Positions 34,513-48,063 are shown, counted from the stretch's first letter. The stretch: 64,000 nt of DNA from Thalassococcus profundi (GCF_003344785.1 NZ_QPMK01000005.1:124001-188000), one strand, 5' to 3'. Numbers and translations are program-made. The notes: generated by a model from the sequence alone, not told the origin.

Positions 34513-37500
34513 TCACGCGTCCTTGCGGATCTTGATCGCGCCTGCCTTCTCGGCCAGGTCGCGGGCAATGGCAAAGGCGCCCTGGATCTTGTCGCGATCC
34601 TTTTTCCAGTCGCGGCGCACCACGATCTTGTTGTCCTTGACCTTGGCCAGCCCGTTCTGATCCTTGATGAACGCGACCAACCCCTCGGGCGAGGCGAATT
34701 TGTTGTTGTGGAACTGGATCACCGCGCCCTTGGGTCCGCCGTCGAGCTTGGCGATGCCCGCGCGCTTGCACATCGCCTTGATCCGCACCACCAGCAGCAG
34801 CGTGTTGACCTCGCGCGGCAGCGTGCCGAAGCGGTCGATCAGCTCCGCCGCGAAGCCTTCGAGCTCCACCTTGGTGGTCAGCGAGGACAGCCGCCGGTAG
34901 AGCCCAAGCCGCACGTCGAGATCGGGCACGTAATCCTCGGGGATCAGCACCGGCACGCCCAGGTTGATCTGCGGCGCCCATTGCTCGTCGGCCTCCGCCA
35001 GCCCCTCCATCTGGCCCGAGCGGATCTTGGCGATCGCCTCTTCCAGCATCGACTGGTAGAGTTCGTATCCCACGTCGCGCATCTGCCCGGACTGTTCCTC
35101 GCCCAGCAGGTTGCCGGCGCCGCGAATGTCCAGGTCCTGCGATGCCAGGGTGAAGCCCGCCCCCAGCGTGTCGAGCGACCCCAGCACCCGCAGGCGTTTC
35201 TCGGCCGTCGCCGTCAGTTTCTTGCGCGGCTCGGTGGTCAGGTAGGCATAGGCGCGGGTCTTGGACCGGCCCACGCGCCCGCGGATCTGGTAGAGCTGTG
35301 CCAGACCAAACATGTCGGCGCGGTGGATGATCATCGTGTTGGCCGTGGGGATATCGAGGCCGGATTCCACGATGGTCGTGGCCAGCAGCACGTCGTATTT
35401 GCCGTCGTAGAAGGCGTTCATCCGGTCGTCGAGCTCGCCCGCCGCCATCTGGCCATGCGCCACGAGGTAGCTGACCTCGGGCACCTGGTCGCGCAGGAAG
35501 TCCTCGATCTCGGGCAGGTCGCTTATCCGCGGCACGACGAAGAACGCCTGCCCGCCGCGGTATTTCTCGCGCAAGAGCGCCTCGCGCACCGTGACCGCGT
35601 CGAATTCGCTGACATAGGTGCGGATCGCCAGCCGGTCCACGGGCGGCGTGCCGATGATCGACAGGTCCCGCACGCCGGTGAGCGACAGCTGCAGCGTGCG
35701 CGGGATCGGCGTCGCGGTCAGGGTCAGTACATGGATGTCGGTGCGCAGCTGCTTGAGCCGCTCCTTGTGCGTCACGCCGAAGTGCTGTTCCTCGTCGATG
35801 ATGAGCAGCCCAAGGTTCTGGAATCGCGTCCCTTTGGACAGGAGCGCGTGCGTGCCCACCACGATATCCACCGTGCCGCGGGCCATGCCATCGCGCGTGG
35901 CCTGCGCGTCCTTTGCCGAGACGAAGCGCGACAAGGGTCTGACCTGCAACGGAAATCCGCGGAACCGTTCGGCAAAGCCCTTGTAATGCTGCCGCGCCAG
36001 CAGTGTCGTCGGCGCGATCACCGCCACCTGCACGCCGGACATGGCGGCAACGAAGGCCGCGCGCATCGCCACCTCGGTCTTGCCGAAGCCCACGTCGCCG
36101 CAGACCAGCCGGTCCATCGGTTGGCCCGACTGCATGTCCGCCATCACGTCCTCGATGGCGCGCAGCTGGTCGTCGGTTTCCTGGTACGGGAAGCGCGCGG
36201 CGAAGGCATCCCAGGACCCCGGCGGCGGGTCCATGACCGGCGCCTTGCGCAGCGCCCGTTCGGCGGCGATCCGGATCAGCCGGTCGGCCATCTCGCGGAT
36301 GCGCTGCTTGAGCTTGGCCTTCTTGGCCTGCCAGGCACCGCCGCCGAGCTTGTCCAGAAGCCCCTCTTCGTGACCGTAGCGGCTCAGCAGTTCGATATTC
36401 TCGACCGGCAGGTAAAGCCTTGATCCTTCGGCATATTCCAGCAGAAGGCATTCATGCGCGGCCCCGGCGGCGGTAATGACCTCCATGCCCTGGTAGCGCC
36501 CGATGCCGTGGTCCACATGCACCACAAGGTCCCCCGGCGACAGCGATTGCGTTTCGGTCAGGAAGTTCTCGGCGCGGCGGCGTTTCTTTGGCGCGCGGAT
36601 CAACCGGTCGCCCAGCACGTCCTGCTCCGAGATCACGGTCAGGCGCTGCTTCCCATCCTCGCTCCAAGGTCCCTCGAAACCGTGCTCCAGCGGCCAGACC
36701 GCCAGATGCAATCCGCGCTTGCCAATGCGCGTGCCGTTGGGCACCGGTATGGCCTCGGCCAGACCCTCGTCCTCGATCAGCCCGGTCAGACGCTCCCGCG
36801 CGCCTTCGGAATAGGAGGCGATCAGCACCGGCCCCTCGGACAGCTTCGCCTTCACATGGGACGCCAAGGTGCCGAAAAGGCTGATGTTTTCCTGCTGCCG
36901 TTCCGGCGCGAAGTTGCGCCCGATCCGGCCGCCCGCATCCACGGCCCCCGGTCCCGGCGCCTGCGGCAGCGGGTTCAGTTGCAGCACACGCCGCGCGCCC
37001 AGAGCGGCCTGCCAGGCGGCGTCGTCAAGGTAGAGCAGACCCGGCGGAGCGGGTTTGTAGACCGTGTCGATCCGACCCTTGGACATCATCGCAAGCCGCC
37101 GCGTTTCGTACTGGTCGGCGATGGTGTCCCAGCGCGCCTGCCGTTGCGCCGCGCTCTGATCGTCGAGGAACACCGGCGCGTCTGGCAGGTAATCGAAGAG
37201 CGTTTCGAGCCGTTCGTGGAAGAACGGCAGCCAATGCTCGATCCCCTGGTGCTTGCGTCCGGCGCTCACCGCCTCGTAGAGCGGATCGTCGGTGCCCGCG
37301 GCGCCGAATTCGATGCGGTAGGTCTGCCGGAACCGGGTGATCGCCGCCTCGTCGAGGATGACCTCGCTGACCGGCGCCAGTTCCACCACCTCGAGCTTTT
37401 CCGTGGTGCGCTGGGTGGCGGCGTCGAAGCGGCGCGCGCCGTCCAGCACGTCGCCGAAGAGGTCGAGCCGCACCGGCCCGCCCTCGCCCGGCGGATAAAT

Positions 37501-37989
37501 GTCGATGATACCGCCGCGAATGGCGTAGTCGCCGGGCTCCAGCACCGTCGGCGCCTGCGAAAAACCCATGCGCACCAGGAAGTTGCGCAACGCCTCCTCG
37601 TTTACCTGCCCGCCCACCGTGGCGGTGAAGGCAGCCTCGCGCAGCACTTCGCGCGCGGGCACCCGCTGGGTCGCGGCATTGAGCGTGGTCAGCAGCACGA
37701 ATTGCGACGGCATACCGTGCACCAGCGCGGCCAGCGTCGCCATCCGCGACGCCGAGATGTCGGCATTGGGCGACACCCGGTCGAAGGGCAGGCAATCCCA
37801 GCCTGGGAAGGTCACCACCGGCATGTCGGGGGCGAAGAACGCGAGCGCCGCCTGCATCTGCACCAGCCGCTTGTCGTCGCGGGCGACATGCACGACCGGC
37901 CCTCCCGCGCGGGCGGCTTCCTTGAGGATGAGGCGGGCGTCGAACCCCTCGGGCGCGCCGCCCAGCAGAATGGGCTTGGTCTCGGGCAT
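34513..37989 (-). CDS. mfd: Transcription-repair coupling factor
   Basis: Mfd removes stalled RNA polymerase from damaged template and recruits UvrA. The 1158-residue protein has the full architecture: the UvrB-homology region (about 1-340, with EPGDYAIRGGIIDIYPPGE), the RNA polymerase interaction domain (about 490-560, DLVVHVDHGIGRYQGMEVI), the RecG-like translocase (Walker A GDVGFGKTEVAMRAAF, DEEQ box IIDEEQHFGV, motif VI QIRGRVGRSKTRAYAY) and the C-terminal TRCF autoinhibitory domain. Length is normal. It is convergent with the one-carbon operon across the palindrome block. Confidence 0.97.
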   Translation of the reverse strand: MPETKPILLGGAPEGFDARLILKEAARAGGPVVHVARDDKRLVQMQAALAFFAPDMPVVTFPGWDCLPFDRVSPNADISASRMATLAALVHGMPSQFVLLTTLNAATQRVPAREVLREAAFTATVGGQVNEEALRNFLVRMGFSQAPTVLEPGDYAIRGGIIDIYPPGEGGPVRLDLFGDVLDGARRFDAATQRTTEKLEVVELAPVSEVILDEAAITRFRQTYRIEFGAAGTDDPLYEAVSAGRKHQGIEHWLPFFHERLETLFDYLPDAPVFLDDQSAAQRQARWDTIADQYETRRLAMMSKGRIDTVYKPAPPGLLYLDDAAWQAALGARRVLQLNPLPQAPGPGAVDAGGRIGRNFAPERQQENISLFGTLASHVKAKLSEGPVLIASYSEGARERLTGLIEDEGLAEAIPVPNGTRIGKRGLHLAVWPLEHGFEGPWSEDGKQRLTVISEQDVLGDRLIRAPKKRRRAENFLTETQSLSPGDLVVHVDHGIGRYQGMEVITAAGAAHECLLLEYAEGSRLYLPVENIELLSRYGHEEGLLDKLGGGAWQAKKAKLKQRIREMADRLIRIAAERALRKAPVMDPPPGSWDAFAARFPYQETDDQLRAIEDVMADMQSGQPMDRLVCGDVGFGKTEVAMRAAFVAAMSGVQVAVIAPTTLLARQHYKGFAERFRGFPLQVRPLSRFVSAKDAQATRDGMARGTVDIVVGTHALLSKGTRFQNLGLLIIDEEQHFGVTHKERLKQLRTDIHVLTLTATPIPRTLQLSLTGVRDLSIIGTPPVDRLAIRTYVSEFDAVTVREALLREKYRGGQAFFVVPRISDLPEIEDFLRDQVPEVSYLVAHGQMAAGELDDRMNAFYDGKYDVLLATTIVESGLDIPTANTMIIHRADMFGLAQLYQIRGRVGRSKTRAYAYLTTEPRKKLTATAEKRLRVLGSLDTLGAGFTLASQDLDIRGAGNLLGEEQSGQMRDVGYELYQSMLEEAIAKIRSGQMEGLAEADEQWAPQINLGVPVLIPEDYVPDLDVRLGLYRRLSSLTTKVELEGFAAELIDRFGTLPREVNTLLLVVRIKAMCKRAGIAKLDGGPKGAVIQFHNNKFASPEGLVAFIKDQNGLAKVKDNKIVVRRDWKKDRDKIQGAFAIARDLAEKAGAIKIRKDA

Positions 37990-38047
37990 GGCGGGTCACA
38001 TGGCGTCCTTTGCCCGGCGCGTCAAGCAGCCCCAAGGCGGCGCTACG

Positions 38048-39708
<1,661 letters not shown>

Positions 39709-39751
39709 GGACGCGGGCCGGGCACCGCACAGCGGCTCACGTCTGTGCGAT

Positions 39752-39808
39752 CCCCCGCCTATGGGGGCGTTGAGGCGTGACAACCCCCGCATCTGGGGGT
39801 ATTGTCAC
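39752..39808. promoter_or_regulatory. Two CCCCC/GGGGG hairpins downstream of hemB
   Basis: CCCCC-GCCTAT-GGGGG (39752-39767) is followed by a larger stem in which GTGACAA-CCCCC pairs with GGGGG-TA-TTGTCAC (39777-39808). The second has 12 paired bases with a two-base bulge. Neither is followed by a T-tract. They lie between hemB and the SYLF lipoprotein gene and may attenuate read-through or mark the 5' leader of the latter. Confidence 0.55.
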
Positions 39809-39871
39809 GGGACAACCGGCGGGACAGCCGGATCCGAGGCCTTGACGACACCCAATCGAAAGAGCGGTTCC

Positions 39872-40429
39872 ATGACAGAATTCACACGACGCGGGCTGAC
39901 GCTCGCATTGGGCAGCAGCGCCCTTCTCGCCGCCTGCGGCAACGGCATCGGCAGCCGTGGCCCGGCCACGATCGACGCGCGGGTCGACAGCACCCTTTCG
40001 CAACTCTTCACGCAATATCCCAACACCCGCGCGCTTCAGGCGAAATCCACAGGCATGCTGGTGATGCCGCTGGTGACCGAAGCCGGCCTGGGCCTCGGCG
40101 GCGGCTACGGCCGCGGCGCGCTGCGCGTGGGCGGCGCGACGGTGGACTACTACTCCACCACCAAGGCCAGCGCCGGCATCCAGATCGGCGCGCAGCAATA
40201 TGCCCATGTGCTGTTCTTCATGACCGACGATGCGCTGATGAACTTCCGGCGCTCGCCGGGCTGGGCCGCGGGCGCGAACATCGAATACGCCTTCCCGGAC
40301 CGGGGCGAGACGCTGGCAGCGGAAACCACCACGCAGCTCGCGCCGATCATCGCGGTGATCTTCGGCCAGTCCGGCCTGCGCGCCGGGGCGACGCTCGAAG
40401 GCGTGAAATACACCCGCATCATTCCCTGA
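39872..40429 (+). CDS. SYLF-domain (YSC84-like) lipoprotein
   Basis: A 185-residue exported lipoprotein. The N-terminus FTRRGLTLALGSSALLAACG combines a twin-arginine-like motif with a lipobox (LLAAC). The mature part is a SYLF/YSC84 domain: NTRALQAKSTGMLVMPLVTEAGLGLGGGYGRGALRV, then VDYYSTTKASAGIQIGAQQYAHVLFFMTDDAL and the C-terminal GQSGLRAGATLEGVKYTRI. Related domains bind phosphoinositides in eukaryotes; bacterial roles are unclear and probably concern membrane lipids. The ATG at 39872 sets the signal peptide. It is convergent with usg across a composite repeat. Confidence 0.88.
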   Translation: MTEFTRRGLTLALGSSALLAACGNGIGSRGPATIDARVDSTLSQLFTQYPNTRALQAKSTGMLVMPLVTEAGLGLGGGYGRGALRVGGATVDYYSTTKASAGIQIGAQQYAHVLFFMTDDALMNFRRSPGWAAGANIEYAFPDRGETLAAETTTQLAPIIAVIFGQSGLRAGATLEGVKYTRIIP

Positions 40430-40455
40430 CCTTTAACCCTGGGGGTACTGTCGGA

Positions 40456-40591
40456 CCGAGGGGCCAGCCCCTCGGGCTCCCCGAGGGGTATTGAGAACCA
40501 GAGAAGACAGGGGCGCGGCGCCTTGTCCTTCTCCGGTTTCCAATAACCCTCGGGGGAGACGCGGCCTGCCGCGACGGGGGCAGAGCCCCCG
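40456..40591. repeat. Composite hairpin repeat (copy 3) between convergent genes
   Basis: Three parts: a perfect hairpin CCGAGGGGC-CA-GCCCCTCGG (40456-40475), a long imperfect inverted repeat (about 40477-40557) whose arms begin CTCCCCGAGGGGTATTG and end CAATAACCCTCGGGGGAG and continue inward through AGAGAAGACA/TGTCCTTCTC, and a last hairpin CGGGGGC-AGA-GCCCCCG (40575-40591). The first hairpin and overall order match copy 1 at 5597, while the inner stem sequence differs. Confidence 0.8.
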
Positions 40592-40599
40592 CGACCCTC

Positions 40600-40869
40600 T
40601 CAGTGATAGTGGAACTCTCCCACGATGTTGCGCCACTCGCCGCTCGACAGCATCTTGCGGTGGGTGTAGCGGACGGAATGCAGCGGCCCGTCGATGCTGT
40701 CCTGCCAGAACTCGATGAATTCGAAGAGTTTCGGGTGATCCGGCGCCAGGTCGTATTCCTGCCAGACGAAGGTGTTCAGGACGTTCTTGTAGTCGGGCAT
40801 CCGGTAAAAAAACTCCGCGGTGGTGAGCCCGTAGCCCCGCAGCATCAGTTCCGTTTCACTTACCTGCAT
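40600..40869 (-). CDS. Usg family protein
   Basis: An 89-residue protein of the alphaproteobacterial Usg family, known from the trpF upstream region in Caulobacter and relatives: LMLRGYGLTTAEFFYRMPDY, FVWQEYDLAPDHPKLFEFIEFW and RKMLSSGEWRNIVGEFHYH are typical. Aromatic and acidic residues dominate, and there is no signal peptide or membrane helix. The function is unknown; conservation suggests a core role. The start at 40869 is close to AGGAT. It is divergent from gyrA with about 200 bp between the starts. Confidence 0.9.
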   Translation of the reverse strand: MQVSETELMLRGYGLTTAEFFYRMPDYKNVLNTFVWQEYDLAPDHPKLFEFIEFWQDSIDGPLHSVRYTHRKMLSSGEWRNIVGEFHYH

Positions 40870-40994
40870 CGCGCATCCTCGCTGTTTCAGGATCCTCCCG
40901 CTGGAATCATGGCAAGCGGAGATTTACTTTTCAACAAAAACAGCATGTTAGCAGCCCCTCCCGGTGGCTGCCAGAAATGCGGCCCGCCCCGGCA

Positions 40995-41024
40995 TTGCGC
41001 CCCATATCCTGCCTCTGATATAAG
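40995..41024 (+). promoter_or_regulatory. Candidate sigma-70 promoter of gyrA
   Basis: TTGCGC (40995-41000) and TATAAG (41019-41024) are separated by 18 bases, and the predicted start lies about 35 bases before the gyrA ATG. The surroundings are AT-richer than average. It is a sequence match only. Confidence 0.5.
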
Positions 41025-41066
41025 CAATTCAACAAGATATAGCAAAACGACGGACGGACAGGCCAC

Positions 41067-43829
<2,763 letters not shown>

Positions 43830-43859
43830 TCGGTCACATTGGCCAAGCGCACCCCGTAG

Positions 43860-43878
43860 GGTGGGTTTTCAACCCACC
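43860..43878. terminator. Hairpin between gyrA and convergent acyltransferase
   Basis: GGTGGGTT-TTC-AACCCACC is a perfect 8-bp stem with a three-base loop, preceded by CCCCGTA. Sequences of the form CGTAGGGTGGGTTTTCAACC are a widespread intergenic motif in proteobacteria. The stop codon of the minus-strand acyltransferase lies inside the stem (43869-43871). It probably ends both transcripts. Confidence 0.7.
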
Positions 43879-45104
43879 GCCGCCCCGGCCTTGCGCAGCT
43901 GGCGCAGGGCCCGGGCCAGGTCTTCGGTCTGGCCACGCCGCAGCATCTGTTCGCAGCGGGCCAGCGCGGCGCCGGTCATGGCCGGATCGAAGACCCCGCC
44001 CGCGCGGCGTTCGATCACCAGGTTGCCCAGTTCCAGAGTCGAGGTGGCGTAGTGGAACTTGTAGGGCTCGGTGCCGTGGCCGAAGTCGTAGAGCGTTCCG
44101 CCGCGACCGATCACATCCTCGATGGCATGTGCATGCATCAGCAGGCCGAGGTCGATGGCCTGAACCTCGATGTCGCGCCCGGTGACCATGCAGTGATAGG
44201 CACCGCTCGCGGGGTCGATCACGAACCCCAGCGCGCCCACGACGCGGCCCTGGTGCCAGAGCGACGGCATGTACAGCAGGCCGAGGTCGCGGGCGCGGTC
44301 CAGCATCCGCCGGTACTTGGCCCCCACCGTCTCCAGCCGTTCCGGGCTGTTGGCCTCGCGCCAGCGCGCCGCCCAATGCGACAGCAGCGCATCGCGCACC
44401 TCTTCATAGGGCACCTCTTCCAATACCCGCGGCGTCACCTCGCCGCTGTCGAAATAGCGCCGCATGGTCTTGCGGATCTTCTTGCGGGTGTTGCGGCTCT
44501 GGCCTTCGAGATAGGTGTCGAAATCGCCGGGCAGCGCGATCTGCGGGCAGATCAGCTGATCGGTCTCGCCGCCGTTGATCCGGTGGTCGGGCCAGGTCAC
44601 ATCGAAAGCCGCCTGCCCCTCCATCGCACGGACAAAGCCGCGCAGGCGCCGACCGGTCGGCTCATAGCGCAGGGCGAAGGAGGTCCAGGGCTGCGCCGCC
44701 ATATGATGGCCAAGCGCGTCGAGCGCCTCGGCCTCGCGATCGGGCGCGCAGAGAAACCCGGTATACTCGGTAAAGCACAGCCGTCCGGCGGCGGCGAAAT
44801 GGGTCTGAAAGCGTTTCTGCGACCGGCTCCAGCGCAGTTGCACGCGCAGCGGCAGCGCCGCCAGCAGCCGGGACGGGTCGTGGGGATCGGTCAGCAGCTT
44901 GACGCACCAGTCGCCGGGGTTTTCCGCAAAGAGCCGCCGCAACCAGCCGAAACCGAGGAAAACGCCGGCATCCGGATCCTCGGCATGCAGCCGGTCCCAG
45001 GCGGGCCGGAGTGCATCGAAGGCGGCAAGTTCTCGAACGGTCGTGACTGCCGCCGCTGCGGAAACGGGGTGGACGGGTGGATGCATCGTGGCGGGTTTGG
45101 TCAT
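43869..45104 (-). CDS. FemAB/BioF2-like GNAT acyltransferase
   Basis: A 411-residue cytosolic protein of the Acetyltransf_6 (BioF2-like, CelD-like) class. An N-terminal half-domain (LRPAWDRLHAEDPDAGVFLGFGWL) is followed by a basic helix (SRNTRKKIRKTMRRYFDSG) and a C-terminal GNAT fold (VVGALGFVIDPASGAYHCMVTGRDIE...IEDVIGRGGTLYDFGHGTEPYKFHYAT). Such proteins N-acylate sugars in exopolysaccharide synthesis. The start at 45104 follows AGGA seven bases upstream; the open frame runs further upstream to 45218. It is convergent with gyrA; the stop lies inside a hairpin. Confidence 0.82.
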   Translation of the reverse strand: MTKPATMHPPVHPVSAAAAVTTVRELAAFDALRPAWDRLHAEDPDAGVFLGFGWLRRLFAENPGDWCVKLLTDPHDPSRLLAALPLRVQLRWSRSQKRFQTHFAAAGRLCFTEYTGFLCAPDREAEALDALGHHMAAQPWTSFALRYEPTGRRLRGFVRAMEGQAAFDVTWPDHRINGGETDQLICPQIALPGDFDTYLEGQSRNTRKKIRKTMRRYFDSGEVTPRVLEEVPYEEVRDALLSHWAARWREANSPERLETVGAKYRRMLDRARDLGLLYMPSLWHQGRVVGALGFVIDPASGAYHCMVTGRDIEVQAIDLGLLMHAHAIEDVIGRGGTLYDFGHGTEPYKFHYATSTLELGNLVIERRAGGVFDPAMTGAALARCEQMLRRGQTEDLARALRQLRKAGAAVG

Positions 45105-45362
45105 GCGGCTTTCCTCTGCTGCGCGCAGAGCGTGGCACGACAATGTGGCGTGACTGCGCAGAAAATCGGGTGATCCGCAGGCCTTGGCCGCTCCGGCCCG
45201 GTCGGAACTGCTGCGCATAGCGCGTCTAGAAGGCCTTTTGGCACAGGGCAGAAAACCGCCTCATTACGCTGGGTTACACGTTTGTCTAAGGCACCGCGTA
45301 TTGTGCAGCGGCTCCGATTGATGTAGAGATTTATGTTAGAAACAACTTTTCCTTGTATCCGT

Positions 45363-45388
45363 AGAGCGGATGTCGATCCGCTCTTTTT
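45363..45388 (+). terminator. Intrinsic terminator in the leader of the LysR gene
   Basis: AGAGCGGAT pairs perfectly with ATCCGCTCT around the loop GTCG, followed by TTTT. It lies 56 bases before the LysR-type gene start, within the 339-bp gap between two divergent genes, which otherwise holds no gene. It may attenuate the regulator or end a short upstream RNA. Confidence 0.75.
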
Positions 45389-45443
45389 GCTTCCTGTCTC
45401 CGCAGCATGGAAGCTTCGGAGCAAACGATACAGGTGCGGAATA

Positions 45444-46313
45444 ATGACCAATTGGGATGATCTTCGGTTCCTCGTCGCGGTCTCCAAAGCCGGCACGATG
45501 TCGGGTGCGGCACGGCTTCTGGGCACCAACACCGCGACCGTGTCCCGCCGTATAGAACGGCTGTCGGACACGCTGGGCACCCCCGCTTTTGTCAAGGCAG
45601 CGGACGGCTGGCAGCCGTCGCCGCAGGTCGCCAAGCTGATCCAGCTGGCACAGAACTTCGACGGCTTGCTGCAATCGGCCCTGAATGCCCGCGGCACCCA
45701 TTCCGAGGCGGCGCCGGTGCAGATCAAGCTGGGCTGCTTCCCGATCGTGACCCGCGAAATCCTTGTCCCGGGGCTGGAGCGGCACGCCAAGGCGCTCACC
45801 GGCATCTCGATCTCGTTCCACGACCGCATCTTCGGCGACGGGCTTGGCGACCACGACATCGTCCTGCAACTCGGCGCGCCCTCGTCGGGGCGGGTCATCA
45901 CGCGAAAGGTCGGCGCCTTCACCGTCCGGGTCTACGGCTACGGCAAGGCGGCGCCCGGCTCGGACTGGGTCGGACTGACCGAAGAGCATGACGCCCATCC
46001 GATCATGCGGACCGCACAGGCCTATTTCGGCAAACCGCCCCGGTACCGCACCGACAGCCTGCACGCGCTCAGCAGCATCATGCAGGCGACCCGGCTGCCG
46101 GGTCTGATGGCAGAGCAGACCGCGGCGCAGGATCCCGACTTAGCGGAACTCGATCCGGACCTGGCGCCGCAGGTGGCGGAAATCTGGATGCTGTACCACG
46201 AGTCGCGCCGCACCGATCCCGGCATTCGCCTCACCGCCGACTGGATTCTTCAATGTTTCCAGGATGCCGCAGACGATCTGCCCGAAACCACGGCCGTGCG
46301 AACCTGCGCCTAG
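45444..46313 (+). CDS. LysR-family transcriptional regulator
   Basis: A 289-residue regulator. The N-terminal winged helix-turn-helix is NWDDLRFLVAVSKAGTMSGAARLLGTNTATVSRRIERL, and the effector-binding part (about 90-280) is diverged from standard LysR periplasmic-like folds. Inducer and targets are unknown. The ATG at 45444 gives the usual LysR N-terminus; the frame is open for 37 codons upstream through the terminator stem and is not likely to be used. The adjacent divergent gene is an acyltransferase, 339 bp away, which is a possible target. Confidence 0.9.
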   Translation: MTNWDDLRFLVAVSKAGTMSGAARLLGTNTATVSRRIERLSDTLGTPAFVKAADGWQPSPQVAKLIQLAQNFDGLLQSALNARGTHSEAAPVQIKLGCFPIVTREILVPGLERHAKALTGISISFHDRIFGDGLGDHDIVLQLGAPSSGRVITRKVGAFTVRVYGYGKAAPGSDWVGLTEEHDAHPIMRTAQAYFGKPPRYRTDSLHALSSIMQATRLPGLMAEQTAAQDPDLAELDPDLAPQVAEIWMLYHESRRTDPGIRLTADWILQCFQDAADDLPETTAVRTCA

Positions 46314-46547
46314 CGACATTTCCGCAAAAGCGGATTTGTAAAGATCGCGCATTGTCTACACGTTAAAGGTGTGTCCTTCTGGCTTGGCATAGGAAAGCTA
46401 CGCCCGGCGCCGGTCTCTACCCCCGGCGCCTGCGTCTGGACGGAATGGTTTCCCTGGCCCGTCCCTTCGACCCGGCGCGACCTTTCCGCTCCTTATCTCT
46501 GAACGGCGGTCCGGACCGCGGCCGGAGATCATGCGAACACCGTGACT

Positions 46548-46575
46548 GGCGCGCCCGAGTGGCGCGCCTTTTTTT
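46548..46575 (+). terminator. Strong plus-strand intrinsic terminator
   Basis: GGCGCGCC-CGAGT-GGCGCGCC followed by seven T. Each arm is itself a palindrome. It lies 235 bases after the LysR stop and 13 bases before the stop of the convergent M32 gene. It may end the LysR mRNA or a separate short RNA starting near 46340. Confidence 0.85.
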
Positions 46576-46587
46576 CGCACGCCGGGA

Positions 46588-48063
46588 TCAGAGCCCGTAA
46601 AGCGCGCCGAACTTCGCCTCGAGATACTCCAGCAGCGGTTTCTCAGACGGCTCCGCCCCACAGGCGCGCGCGATCAGGTCGCGCGGCGTGCAGAGCCCGC
46701 CGTGCTGCTGCACGGTGTCGCGCAGCCAGCCCGTCGCCTGCGCCAACTCTCCGCGGGCCAGCTGCGCATCGAGCTCAGGCACCGCGTCGCGCAGCGCCGC
46801 ATGCAGGCAGCCGGCGTAGACATTGCCCAGAGTATAGGTCGGGAAGTAGCCGAAAAGTCCCACCGACCAGTGCACGTCCTGCAGCACGCCCTGCGACGGC
46901 CGCGTGACCGGAAAGCCGAAATCCGCCGCGAAACGGTCGTTCCAGGCGGCTTCCAGGTCCTCGACCTCGAGCGCGCGGGAAATCAGCGCGCGTTCCAGGT
47001 CGAACCGCAAAAGGACGTGCAGGTTGTACTGCACCTCGTCGGATTCGGTGCGGATGAAGCCGTTGTGCACGCGGTTCACGGCGGCATAGAACGCCTCTTC
47101 GTCGGCCACCCCGATATCCCCGAAGGCGTCCCGCATCTGACCGAAGAGCCAGCCGGTAAAGGCCCGGCTGCGGCCCAGCTGGTTTTCGTAGATCCGGCTC
47201 TGGCTTTCATGCACGCCCATCGACACGCCCTGCCCCAGAGGCGTCAGAAGGTAAGCCTGGTCGATGTTCTGTTCGTAACAGGCGTGGCCCACTTCGTGGA
47301 TGGTGGAATAGAGGCAGTTGAACGGATCCTCGGGCGCGGTCCGCGTGGTGATCCGAACGTCGTTGCCAGAGCCCGAACTGAACGGGTGCACGGCCTTGTC
47401 GACCCGTCCTCGGCTCATGTCGTAGCCGAAGACCTTGGCGATCTGCCGCGTCAGCTTCATCTGCGCGCCTTCGTCGAAGGTGCCCTCCAGCCCCTTCGGC
47501 GCGGGTTTGTCGAGGATCGCCTCGCGCAGCGCCACGAGCCGCGGCCGCAGCGCGCCGAACATCGCTTCAAGCTCCGCCGCTTTCGCCCCCGGTTCGTAAT
47601 CGTCGAGCAGCGCATCGTAGACGTCGCCACCGTCGGACAGCGCCGCCCCCTCTTCGCGGCGCAGGGCCAGCACCTCGCGCAGGATCGGCGCGAAGGCGGC
47701 GAAATCGTCCGCCGCCCGCGCCTCGGCCCATTGACCCTGCGCCTGGCTGGTGACGCGCGCAATCTCTGCCGCGAGCCGCGCCGGCACCTTGTTCGCGCGC
47801 TCGAAGGACCGCCGGATTTCGCGCAACTGCGCGCGGCCCGCATCGTCGAGCGTTTCCCCGTCGATCGCCGCCAGCCAGTCGCCGATGCGCGGATCGGTGC
47901 GGCGCGCGTGCAGCACGCCCTCCATCGCCGCCATCTCGTCCGACCGCTGGCCGGCGGCGCCGCGCGGCATCATCGTCTCCTGGTCCCAGCCCAGCCGCCC
48001 GGCCACCTGGCCAAGGGCGGCGGTGTCGCGGGCATGCCGCATGAGATCGTCGAATGCGTTCAT
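46588..48063 (-). CDS. M32 metallocarboxypeptidase
   Basis: A 491-residue thermostable-carboxypeptidase-type enzyme (family M32) that removes C-terminal residues from peptides in the cytosol. The zinc motif is HEVGHACYEQ (HExxH) with the third ligand region HESQSRIYEN. Other family signatures are HPFSSGSGNDVRITTR and SDEVQYNLHVLLRFDLE. The protein is mostly helical, and the length is normal. Its start overlaps the ctaA stop by four bases (48060-48063), so it is translationally coupled to heme A synthase, a pairing without an obvious biochemical reason. Confidence 0.94.
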   Translation of the reverse strand: MNAFDDLMRHARDTAALGQVAGRLGWDQETMMPRGAAGQRSDEMAAMEGVLHARRTDPRIGDWLAAIDGETLDDAGRAQLREIRRSFERANKVPARLAAEIARVTSQAQGQWAEARAADDFAAFAPILREVLALRREEGAALSDGGDVYDALLDDYEPGAKAAELEAMFGALRPRLVALREAILDKPAPKGLEGTFDEGAQMKLTRQIAKVFGYDMSRGRVDKAVHPFSSGSGNDVRITTRTAPEDPFNCLYSTIHEVGHACYEQNIDQAYLLTPLGQGVSMGVHESQSRIYENQLGRSRAFTGWLFGQMRDAFGDIGVADEEAFYAAVNRVHNGFIRTESDEVQYNLHVLLRFDLERALISRALEVEDLEAAWNDRFAADFGFPVTRPSQGVLQDVHWSVGLFGYFPTYTLGNVYAGCLHAALRDAVPELDAQLARGELAQATGWLRDTVQQHGGLCTPRDLIARACGAEPSEKPLLEYLEAKFGALYGL

